From assembly GCA_947465395.1 (NCBI GenBank), contig CANIAL010000005.1, positions 1 through 64,000 of the forward strand: a DNA stretch of 64,000 bases, written 5' to 3'. Shown in pieces: positions 51,374-59,032 of this stretch (position 1 is the stretch's first letter; every line of letters begins with the position of its first letter). The position numbers and the translations under genes were made by a program. The notes under the pieces are model-generated. The model worked only from the letters and a program-made list of their open reading frames with translations, ran no database searches and was not told where the DNA came from. Source of the stretch: Alphaproteobacteria bacterium (GTDB lineage Bacteria > Pseudomonadota > Alphaproteobacteria > Micropepsales > Micropepsaceae).

Positions 51374-53560
51374 TCAGCTGGCAATTCGCACCGAGATATC
51401 GCCCCGCTGGCGCAGCACGCCAACCTCCACCCCGTCGGCGGTCTTGCGCAGGCGCAAATCCACCGAGGCCCCGTCCAGCGACAGGTCATGAATGCGCACT
51501 TCTTCCAGCAATGACGGCAAATGCGGATTGTGGAAGCGTATCTCGCGCTTTTCATGGTCGCAGACGATGCCCAGCATGGCCTGCAGCAGCGCGAACGGGG
51601 TGGCGCTGGCCCAGGCCTGGGGCTGGCAAGCCACGGGATAAAGCGTGGGGGCCGTGCCGCGCCGGCGGGGAAAGCCGCAGAACAATTCCGGGAAGCGCAG
51701 CAAGTCCATGTGGCAGGCGGCGGCGAACTGACCGTCAAAGATCGCCTGCGCGGCGCGCTTGTGGCCATAGCGGCCCAGGCCCAGCGCAATCAGGGCATTG
51801 TGGTGCGGCCAGATCGAGCCGTCATGATAGGACATGGGATTGTAGCGCGGCCCGTCCGCCGCCGCCGTGCGTACGCCCCAGCCGGAAAACATTTCCGGCA
51901 TCATCAGGGTTTCGGCCATGCGGGCGGCGCGCTCCGGCGAAGCGATGCCGCAGAACAACACCTGGCCCGCATTGGATGTGCGAACGCGGCAAGGTTTCTT
52001 GTCGCCGTCGAGCGCGATGGCATAAAGCCCCAATTCCTCGCACCAGAATGTCTCTTCAAATTTTACACGCAGTTTTTCCGCCGCATCGGCCAGCGCATCG
52101 GCTTTGGGATGGTCGCCCAGCATCCGCGCCAGCAGCGCCGCGCCGGATTTTGCGGCATAGACATAGGCCTGCACTTCACAGAGCGCGATGGCGCCGCCCG
52201 CCAGCGCGCCATCCGAATGGAAAATGGAATCCTGGCTGTCTTTCCAGCCTTGATTTGTCAGTCCGTTTTCACTGACCCGGTAATATTCCACGAAACCATC
52301 GCCGTCGCGGTCGCCATAGGTGTCAATCCAGGCCAGCGCCGCTTCGATGTTGGGCCACAATTCACGGATGGTGGCCTGGTCGCCGGTGCGGGCGTAATAG
52401 CGCGATGTCAGAAGCACGAACAATGGCGTGGAATCGATGCTGCCGTAATAGCGGCCGAACGGCACCTCGCCCAGTATCGCCATCTCGCTGGCTCGGGTTT
52501 CGTGCAAAATCTTTCCCGGCTCGGCATCGGATTTTGCATCCAGCTTCGTCGCTTGCGTGTGCGCCAGGTAACGCAGCACGCCCTTGGCCAAAGACGGGTC
52601 AATCCACAGCATCAACAGCGCCGTTACCAGCCCATCGCGCCCGAACGGTGTGGAGAACCAGGGTATGCCCGCATAAGGATAAAGCCCGTGCGGCGTGTCG
52701 CTGATCAGCATGCCCAGATCCGCGCCCGCCCGCTCCAGCACCCGGCTGGCAAGCGCATTGGTGCTGGTGACGGTGCCGCCTCGGTGCGCGGTATTGGCCA
52801 TCCAGCGGCGCGCCTCGCGATAGGGGGCGGAATAATTGGCCGGAACATCTTTGCCGGCGCAGCCCACTGTCATGATGATGGAGCGTTGCTCGTCCGGGCG
52901 GAAATCGAGCGAGAACAGCGCCTGGCTTTCCGTGAGACGCTCTGGTGCGGGATCAAAGCGGATATCGGTGCGCCGTTCCGCCCCATCCAGGCCAGTATAA
53001 CGGAAGGTGACGCCGCCCTTGCCGTTGATGGCGGTGGTGACTGTGCCGCGCTGGGGCCGCTTCATTCCGCGTATTTCAAACAGGTCGCGGAAGTCGGCGC
53101 CGAAATTGATGCTGAACCAGCAATGCTGGGGACCGGCGCCAAAATTGTGCACGGCGATGCGTTCATGGTTGGCACCATCCCAGAGGAATTTGGAGCGGCG
53201 CACATGCAGGGTTTCACGCGCCAGCACGATCTTGCCATTCTGGTAGATGTCAGGATTGGAGAGGTCCACGTTGAGGACCACATTGTCATTCTCCACTGCC
53301 GAGGACAGCAGCAGCGGCCGCTGCCCGTCTATCAGGAATTCCAGCAGCGAGAGATGCCGCATGTCATTGTGGAAAATGCCGCCGGGGCTGAGGCCGGGAT
53401 GCGGTACATCGCCCAGCGCGTCGAACAAGCCGAAGCTGTCGCCATGCTTGAGCGTACGCGGCCAGCGCTCCGGTATGGACTCCGTGGCCTGGATGTAAAA
53501 GCTGCTGATATCGTCAGCCGCCTTTTCAGGTGGGGCAGAAGGGAGGGATTTTGCCTCCAT
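51374..53560 (-). CDS. amylo-alpha-1,6-glucosidase-like debranching enzyme
   Basis: This 728-residue protein has an N-terminal glycogen-debranching-type beta domain (about 20-240) and a C-terminal (alpha/alpha)6 barrel (about 260-640) with acidic loops, GIPWFSTPFGRDGL, DRDGDGFVEYYR, NQGWKDSQDS and SYHDGSIWPHHNAL, as in GH63/GH133-like glucosidases. No signal peptide is seen, so it is cytosolic. Similar proteins accompany glycosyltransferases in proteobacteria, where they are thought to trim or remodel alpha-glucans. It follows the GT4 gene after 35 bp. Confidence 0.88.
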   Translation of the reverse strand: MEAKSLPSAPPEKAADDISSFYIQATESIPERWPRTLKHGDSFGLFDALGDVPHPGLSPGGIFHNDMRHLSLLEFLIDGQRPLLLSSAVENDNVVLNVDLSNPDIYQNGKIVLARETLHVRRSKFLWDGANHERIAVHNFGAGPQHCWFSINFGADFRDLFEIRGMKRPQRGTVTTAINGKGGVTFRYTGLDGAERRTDIRFDPAPERLTESQALFSLDFRPDEQRSIIMTVGCAGKDVPANYSAPYREARRWMANTAHRGGTVTSTNALASRVLERAGADLGMLISDTPHGLYPYAGIPWFSTPFGRDGLVTALLMLWIDPSLAKGVLRYLAHTQATKLDAKSDAEPGKILHETRASEMAILGEVPFGRYYGSIDSTPLFVLLTSRYYARTGDQATIRELWPNIEAALAWIDTYGDRDGDGFVEYYRVSENGLTNQGWKDSQDSIFHSDGALAGGAIALCEVQAYVYAAKSGAALLARMLGDHPKADALADAAEKLRVKFEETFWCEELGLYAIALDGDKKPCRVRTSNAGQVLFCGIASPERAARMAETLMMPEMFSGWGVRTAAADGPRYNPMSYHDGSIWPHHNALIALGLGRYGHKRAAQAIFDGQFAAACHMDLLRFPELFCGFPRRRGTAPTLYPVACQPQAWASATPFALLQAMLGIVCDHEKREIRFHNPHLPSLLEEVRIHDLSLDGASVDLRLRKTADGVEVGVLRQRGDISVRIAS

Positions 53561-53595
53561 GAGCGTGTTCCAAATCGAAAAATGATCCGCCGAAA

Positions 53596-54657
53596 TCAGG
53601 CGGCCTGAAATGCCTTGTCGCTGTCCGCCACGGCACGGTAAATCTTGAGATATTCGCGGGCCATGGCGGGCGCGGAAAACCGCGTGGCAAAGCGCGCGCG
53701 GACCTTGCCGCGGTCCAGTTCGCCCAGGCGCGAAACAGCGCGCACGGCTTCATCCACATTTGTCACCACGAAACCGGTCAGGCCGTCCTCCATCACTTCA
53801 GGCACCGAGCCGCAGGAAAACGCCACCACCGGCGTGCCGCAGGCCATCGCTTCGATCATCACCAGTCCAAAGGGTTCTGGCCAGGCGATGGGGAAAAGCA
53901 GCGCCCGCGCGCGGCCCGGGAAATCCTGCTTCTGGCTGTCATTAATCTCGCCAATGAATTCGGCATGCGGGCTTTGGTCCAGCACGGGCTTCACCACATC
54001 ATCGAAATAGGCCTGGTCCACCGGATCCACCTTGGCCGCGATTTTCAATTTCATGCCGGCGCGGCGCGCGATCTGGATCGCATCCAGCGGTCCCTTGTCG
54101 GCGCAGATGCGGCCCAGGAATGCCAGGTAGCCGCCCTCGCCCTTGCCGGCGTGAAACTGCGCCATCGGCAAGCCGTGATAGACCGTGCCCTGCCAGTTCA
54201 CCGGCGGAACGGGCTTTCTCTGATGGTTGGAAATGGAAACCAGCGGCATGTCGGGAAAGGCGCGGTAAATGTCGGGCAGCTCGGGCAGGTCCTGGCGGCC
54301 ATGCAAGGTGGTCAGCGTCTTGTGCGCCATGTTGCGGAAAATGAGATTGTGGAAAAAGTCCACATGGAAATGCAGGATGTCGAACTCGTCCGCCCGCGCT
54401 GCCACCGCTTCCAGCATGGCCTGGTTGTAGGACTGGCAATTGTGGATGCCATCAAGGCGCAGCGCGCGGGGCGTCATGGGCACCAGCCTGGCCGCAGTTT
54501 GCGAATCGCCGCTGGCAAAAAGCGTCACATCATGGCCCTGGGCCACCAATTCCTCGGTCAGCCAGGACACGACCCGTTCCGTGCCGCCATACAGGCGGGG
54601 CGGAACGCTTTCGACCAAAGGCGCAATTTGAGCGATTTTCACGGCAAGACCCTTCAT
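53596..54657 (-). CDS. GT4-family glycosyltransferase
   Basis: This protein of about 353 residues has a GT-B fold. The N-terminal Gly-rich loop PPRLYGGTERVVSWLTEEL and the C-terminal sugar-nucleotide site PEPFGLVMIEAMACGTPVVAF (the E-x7-E pattern of GT4 retaining enzymes) are intact. ATG 54657 is chosen because earlier in-frame codons give an unconserved tail; a GTG four codons on is also possible. It heads a three-gene transcript (GT4, debranching enzyme, MFS) divergent from sspB. Confidence 0.9.
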   Translation of the reverse strand: MKGLAVKIAQIAPLVESVPPRLYGGTERVVSWLTEELVAQGHDVTLFASGDSQTAARLVPMTPRALRLDGIHNCQSYNQAMLEAVAARADEFDILHFHVDFFHNLIFRNMAHKTLTTLHGRQDLPELPDIYRAFPDMPLVSISNHQRKPVPPVNWQGTVYHGLPMAQFHAGKGEGGYLAFLGRICADKGPLDAIQIARRAGMKLKIAAKVDPVDQAYFDDVVKPVLDQSPHAEFIGEINDSQKQDFPGRARALLFPIAWPEPFGLVMIEAMACGTPVVAFSCGSVPEVMEDGLTGFVVTNVDEAVRAVSRLGELDRGKVRARFATRFSAPAMAREYLKIYRAVADSDKAFQAA

Positions 54658-54799
54658 TCCAAGCAACCCCCAGGGACAGGAACGGCGGGGACTGCATCCG
54701 GTTCCGGCATGCCAAAAAGGTAACCAAATCGGGGGCCAAAAAAGGGGCCGGTTCCCCGCGATTGACTCCTTATGCCCGGCGCTTAGTCTCGCGGTTCCC

Positions 54800-55321
54800 A
54801 TGGCGAAAGATTTCATCGGCTATCAGGCTTTAACCGACTCCGCGCTGCGTGGCGTGGTGCGCGATGCGCTGAAACGGATCGAGAAATCGGGCCTGATCGG
54901 GGCGCATCATTTCTATCTCACCTTCAAAACCCATCATCCGGGCGTGGACATTCCCGACTTCCTGAAGGAGCAGTATCCGGAGGAAATGACCATCATCATC
55001 CAGCACCAATATTGGGCGCTGAAGGTGAAGGATGATTATTTCGAGGTGACGCTGACCTTCAAGAAGCTGCCCGCACCGCTGCATATTCCCTTTGACGCGC
55101 TGACGGCCTTTTTCGACCCCGGCGTCCAGTTCGGCCTGCAATTCCGCAGCGAGGGCGAAGCCGCCAAACCTTCCTCAGGCCCCGTGATGGTGCCGGACGC
55201 GCCGGCCCAGATGCCCGAGCGGCCGGAAAAATCCGACGAGCCGGAAGAGTCCGAGCCGATGGCCGCCGAAAAAACCCCGCCCGGCGAAGTCGTCAGCCTG
55301 GATTCATTTCGTAAAAAATAA
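54800..55321 (+). CDS. sspB: ClpXP adaptor SspB, alphaproteobacterial type
   Basis: This 173-residue protein delivers ssrA-tagged peptides made by tmRNA to ClpXP. The folded domain (about 1-115) has IGYQALTDSALRGVV, HHFYLTFKTHHPGVDIPDFL and MTIIIQHQYWALKVKDDYFEVTLTF. An acidic, Pro-rich linker leads to the C-terminal ClpX-binding motif VVSLDSFRKK. The tmRNA gene itself lies 5 kb away. fumC follows after 33 bp. Confidence 0.95.
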   Translation: MAKDFIGYQALTDSALRGVVRDALKRIEKSGLIGAHHFYLTFKTHHPGVDIPDFLKEQYPEEMTIIIQHQYWALKVKDDYFEVTLTFKKLPAPLHIPFDALTAFFDPGVQFGLQFRSEGEAAKPSSGPVMVPDAPAQMPERPEKSDEPEESEPMAAEKTPPGEVVSLDSFRKK

Positions 55322-55354
55322 GTTGGGTCGCAAAAACCAATTCCGCAAGAGACC

Positions 55355-56746
55355 ATGAGCAAGACACGCACCGAGACCGATACCTTCGGCCCCATTGAAG
55401 TCGCCTCTGACCGCTATTGGGGGGCGCAGGCCGAACGAAGCCTTTCCAATTTCAAGATCGGCTGGGAAAAACAGCCCGTGGCCGTCGTGCGGGCGCTGGG
55501 CATCGTCAAGCGCGCGGCGGCAGAAACCAACATGGCGCTGGGCCTGCTGGATCCTGCTCTGGCCAAGACCATCATCGCGGCAGCCCAGGAAGTCATCGAA
55601 GGCAAGCTGAACGCGCATTTCCCGCTGTCGGTTTGGCAGACGGGATCAGGCACCCAGTCGAACATGAACGCCAATGAAGTGATTTCCAACCGCGCCATCG
55701 AGATGATGGGCGGGGAGATGGGCAGCAAGAAGCCCGTCCATCCCAACGACCATGTCAACATGAGCCAGTCGTCCAACGACACCTACCCCACCGCCATGCA
55801 CATCGCCTGTGCGGAGGAAATCCACCACCGCCTGCTGCCGGCGCTGCAAAAGCTGCGCAACGCCCTGAACGACAAGGCGCAGGCCTGGAAGGCCATCATC
55901 AAGATCGGCCGCACGCACACCCAGGACGCCACCCCCATCACACTGGGCCAGGAATTTTCCGGTTATGCGGCGCAGGTGGAAAACGGCATTGCGCGGCTGA
56001 ACCAAACCATGCCAGGCCTGATGCAGCTGGCCCAGGGCGGCACGGCAGTTGGCACCGGCCTGAACGCGCCTATTGGCTTTGACAAAAAAGTAGCCGAAGC
56101 CATCGCCGCCATCACCAAGCTGCCCTTCACCACTGCCCCCAACAAGTTCGAGGCGCTGGCCGCCCATGACGCCATGGTGTTCAGCCATGGCGCCATCAAC
56201 ACGTTGGCGGCGTCACTGTTCAAGATCGCCAATGATATTCGCTTGCTGGGTTCCGGGCCGCGGTCCGGCCTGGGCGAGTTGTCGCTGCCGGAGAACGAGC
56301 CGGGTTCGTCCATCATGCCGGGCAAGGTCAATCCCACCCAGTGTGAAGCCATGACCCAGGTCTGTGTGCAAATTTTCGGCAACAATGCCGCGCTGAGCTT
56401 TGCCGGGTCGCAAGGGCATTTCGAACTCAACGTCTACAACCCGGTGATGGCGTATAATTTCCTGCAGTCTGTGCGGCTGATGGCCGATGCCGCCGTCAGC
56501 TTCACCGACAACTGCGTGGTGGGGATCGAGCCGCGCCTGGACAATATCAAGGCGGGTCTTGACCGCTCGCTGATGCTGGTGACGGCGCTGGCGCCCAAGA
56601 TCGGTTACGACAAGGCGGCCAAGATCGCCAAGACCGCGCACAAGAATGGCACCACGTTAAAGGAAGAAGCGGTGGGCGGCGGTTACGTCACGGCGGCAGA
56701 GTTCGACGCCATCGTCCGCCCTGAAGACATGATCGCGCCGAAGTAG
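55355..56746 (+). CDS. fumC: fumarate hydratase, class II
   Basis: This 463-residue TCA-cycle enzyme hydrates fumarate to malate without iron-sulfur. The signature [16 protein letters not shown], the N-terminal [36 protein letters not shown] and [21 protein letters not shown] are complete. It could be confused with aspartase (AspA), but [14 protein letters not shown] and overall pattern favour FumC. It shares a transcript with sspB upstream and the SpeE-like gene that starts directly after its stop. Confidence 0.96.
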   Translation: MSKTRTETDTFGPIEVASDRYWGAQAERSLSNFKIGWEKQPVAVVRALGIVKRAAAETNMALGLLDPALAKTIIAAAQEVIEGKLNAHFPLSVWQTGSGTQSNMNANEVISNRAIEMMGGEMGSKKPVHPNDHVNMSQSSNDTYPTAMHIACAEEIHHRLLPALQKLRNALNDKAQAWKAIIKIGRTHTQDATPITLGQEFSGYAAQVENGIARLNQTMPGLMQLAQGGTAVGTGLNAPIGFDKKVAEAIAAITKLPFTTAPNKFEALAAHDAMVFSHGAINTLAASLFKIANDIRLLGSGPRSGLGELSLPENEPGSSIMPGKVNPTQCEAMTQVCVQIFGNNAALSFAGSQGHFELNVYNPVMAYNFLQSVRLMADAAVSFTDNCVVGIEPRLDNIKAGLDRSLMLVTALAPKIGYDKAAKIAKTAHKNGTTLKEEAVGGGYVTAAEFDAIVRPEDMIAPK

Positions 56747-57466
56747 GTGCCCCGTTCCTTGTTAGAAGCTGCGCCGCGCGTCATTGAACAGAACAACGCC
56801 CATGGCGGCGTTTCCTATTGGCAAGGAACCGGCAACCAGTCCGTGGCCGACGCCAACGGCGTTTCGCTGGCCGAATATATCCATGCCTTGTATGGCCTGC
56901 TGCGCCAGGCGGGCGCCAAGAACGTGCTTATGATCGGCTGCGGCGGTGGCACGCTTGGCACCATGCTGGCGCGCAAGGGCGTCAAGGTCACCATGGTGGA
57001 CATTGATGCCCTGCCCTTTGAAATCGCGCGGCGCTATTTCCGCTTGCCCGCCAAGGTGCGTTGCGTGGTGGCCGATGGCGGCGCGTTCCTGAAAGCGGGT
57101 GGCCCGCGCTATGACGCCATCATACTGGACGCCTTCATGGGCGAGAAAATCCCGCCGCATTTTATCAAGCGCGTTTTCTTTGAACGGGTGAAGGCGCGGC
57201 TCACGGCCAGGGGCATTTTCCTGATCAACATCATCGTGGCCGATGACGAGGACCGCACGCCTGACCGCATTGGCTGGCGGTTGAAAACCGTTTGGCGAAA
57301 TGCGCGGTTGCTGGATTCCGACGGTTATGTGGACCGCAACGCCATCGCCATGGCGGGCAGTGTAACCAAGCTGAAACCGCCGCGCCTGATGATGAAGCCG
57401 AAAACGGAAGCCAGGAGCATTGCCGCCGATTTGAAAGCGCTGGATTTCCGCGAGCTTCGGACATGA
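56747..57466 (+). CDS. spermidine-synthase-like methyltransferase
   Basis: This 239-residue protein has the Rossmann core of SpeE-like enzymes: NVLMIGCGGGTLGTMLARKGVKVTMVDID and YDAIILDAFMGEKIPPHF. It lacks the N-terminal strand domain of true spermidine synthase and the DDG-type pair, so aminopropyl transfer is doubtful. GTG 56747 directly follows the fumC stop. It overlaps the RHH gene by 4 bp. True speE is at 21759. The substrate is unknown. Confidence 0.8.
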   Translation: MPRSLLEAAPRVIEQNNAHGGVSYWQGTGNQSVADANGVSLAEYIHALYGLLRQAGAKNVLMIGCGGGTLGTMLARKGVKVTMVDIDALPFEIARRYFRLPAKVRCVVADGGAFLKAGGPRYDAIILDAFMGEKIPPHFIKRVFFERVKARLTARGIFLINIIVADDEDRTPDRIGWRLKTVWRNARLLDSDGYVDRNAIAMAGSVTKLKPPRLMMKPKTEARSIAADLKALDFRELRT

Positions 57467-57675
57467 GCCTGAAGAAACGATCCTTCACCCTCACCGGCCA
57501 TCGCACCAGCGTGGCGCTGGAGGAAGAGTTCTGGGCCGTGCTGGAAAAGACGGCGGCGGCCGAAGGCAAAAGCCTGGCGGCCCTGGTCAGCCGGATGGAC
57601 AAGTCGCGGGGGCCGCGCCCTCTGGCCAGCGCGCTGAGACTTTACGCACTTGCGGCCAAGAACATGCAATCATAG
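57463..57675 (+). CDS. ribbon-helix-helix domain protein (RHH_4 type)
   Basis: This 70-residue protein matches the small RHH family of alphaproteobacteria: KKRSFTLTGHRTSVALEEEF, then two helices with KTAAAEGKSLAALVSRMD and a C-terminal RPLASALRLYAL. Such proteins are expected to bind DNA as dimers; no toxin partner is adjacent. ATG 57463 overlaps the stop of the SpeE-like gene (ATGA), so it is co-translated. Confidence 0.85.
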   Translation: MSLKKRSFTLTGHRTSVALEEEFWAVLEKTAAAEGKSLAALVSRMDKSRGPRPLASALRLYALAAKNMQS

Positions 57676-57699
57676 GCTTCCTCATTCAGGGAGGCTGTC

Positions 57700-58176
57700 A
57701 TGAAAGCAATTTCCGAATACACCGTGATCGCCGAACTTCAGCAGGTTATGAAAAATGCCAAGACGAAAAACAGAGACGACGTTTTTTGGGAAGCATTTTC
57801 GCGCGTTTGCGAATTGGAAGGGCTAAATTACTCTGATCCGCTTCATCGGGATTTCTATTCTACCCTCAAAGCCTATGAAGAGCTTTTGACCGAAAAGAAT
57901 GGTCGCACAACAAAAGCCAGCCGAACTCGCCAAAAATTGGATCGCAAAGGTGTGATTCAATGTTTGGAAGATTGGGCAAACAATGCGACGGAAACACAAG
58001 GCTTCACACTTCTCGTCGCGAATGATCTAATACATTTAACGGGGGAGTATTTGGTTCTTAAATATAAGGATCAATTTTCCGACAAGGCCATTTCTAACGC
58101 CACCAAACGATTAAAAGCTGTCGAGACGAGAGCAAGCTTTGTCGCAGCTTTTGATGCAGCCGGGATAAATTTCTAA
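57700..58176 (+). CDS. AT-rich hypothetical protein
   Basis: This 158-residue protein is largely helical and charged (EYTVIAELQQVMKNAKTKNR, TKASRTRQKLDRKGVIQCLE). A strong GGGAGG precedes its ATG. The base composition is clearly lower in GC than that of the flanking genes, and codons such as AAA, ATT, TTT and AGA are common. No signal peptide, TM or known motif is seen. It looks like a recent acquisition. The GST gene follows 1 bp after its stop. Confidence 0.75.
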   Translation: MKAISEYTVIAELQQVMKNAKTKNRDDVFWEAFSRVCELEGLNYSDPLHRDFYSTLKAYEELLTEKNGRTTKASRTRQKLDRKGVIQCLEDWANNATETQGFTLLVANDLIHLTGEYLVLKYKDQFSDKAISNATKRLKAVETRASFVAAFDAAGINF

Positions 58177-58177
58177 T

Positions 58178-58777
58178 ATGCTCACGCTTTATCATCACCC
58201 TCGCACCCGTTCCTCGCGTTTCATCTTCCTGCTGGAGGAATTGGGCGCGCCCTATGAGATCCATCGCATTGCCAATATCCGCCGTCCTGATGGATCGGGC
58301 GGCGTGGACCCGGAAAATCCCCATCCGCATGGCAAGTCGCCCGCGCTGAAGGATGGCGATGTGCTGGTGTGGGAATCCACTGCCATCGCGCTTTACCTCA
58401 CCGACAAGCTGCCGCAGAACGGGCTGGGTCCCGTGGTGGGCGATCCCAGGCGCGGCGCCTATGTTTCCTGGCTGGCTTATTATGCGGGCGTGCTGGAGCC
58501 GGCTTTCATGAGCGCCTACATGAAATGGGATATCCCGCGCGGCACGGCGGGCTGGGTGAAAACCGACGAAGTGATGGCGCTGATCACAGCCACTCTGGAA
58601 AAGGGACCGTATCTGCTGGGCGATAAATTCAGCGCCGTGGATATATTGTTCGGCACCACCTTCAAGATGTTCACCGGCACGCCACTTTTCCAGACCACGC
58701 CGCTGCTGGATGCCTATGTCGAGCGGGTGATGTCCCGTCCCGCCTATGCCCGCGCCCAGGCCAAAGAAAATGCCTGA
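58178..58777 (+). CDS. glutathione S-transferase
   Basis: This 199-residue protein has a thioredoxin-like N-terminal domain (LYHHPRTRSSRFIFLLEELGAPYE, then GKSPALKDGDVLVWESTAIALYL with the cis-Pro and Ser for glutathione) and a helical C-terminal domain (about 85-199). The Ser/Arg-rich beginning fits beta- or theta-like bacterial GSTs. It lies directly after the AT-rich gene, with no evident Shine-Dalgarno of its own, and overlaps the DUF4169 gene. Confidence 0.9.
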   Translation: MLTLYHHPRTRSSRFIFLLEELGAPYEIHRIANIRRPDGSGGVDPENPHPHGKSPALKDGDVLVWESTAIALYLTDKLPQNGLGPVVGDPRRGAYVSWLAYYAGVLEPAFMSAYMKWDIPRGTAGWVKTDEVMALITATLEKGPYLLGDKFSAVDILFGTTFKMFTGTPLFQTTPLLDAYVERVMSRPAYARAQAKENA

Positions 58778-58976
58778 GATCATCAATTTGCGCCGCGCCG
58801 CCAAGGCCATTGCCCGTGCCGAAAAGGGCAAGGCGGCCGATGCCAACCGCATCCTGCATGGAACGCCCAAGGCGCAGCGCAAATCGGCCAAGGCGCAGCA
58901 GGCCAAGGCGGTGAAGGATCACGCCGGGAACAGGCTCGATAAACAGGAGCATCGGCGAAAGCCGGAGCAACCATAA
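58770..58976 (+). CDS. DUF4169 small basic protein
   Basis: This 68-residue protein begins MPEIINLRRAAKAIARAEKGKAADANR and is rich in Lys, Ala and Arg, the DUF4169 pattern found in alphaproteobacteria. It is probably helical and may bind nucleic acid, but no role is known. Its ATG overlaps the end of the GST gene by 8 bp. The helicase gene starts 56 bp later. Confidence 0.8.
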   Translation: MPEIINLRRAAKAIARAEKGKAADANRILHGTPKAQRKSAKAQQAKAVKDHAGNRLDKQEHRRKPEQP

Positions 58977-59032
58977 AATAAGTGGGATTTGGCGGCCCGG
59001 CGTTCTAATATCGTTCTCATGTCCCAGACTCA

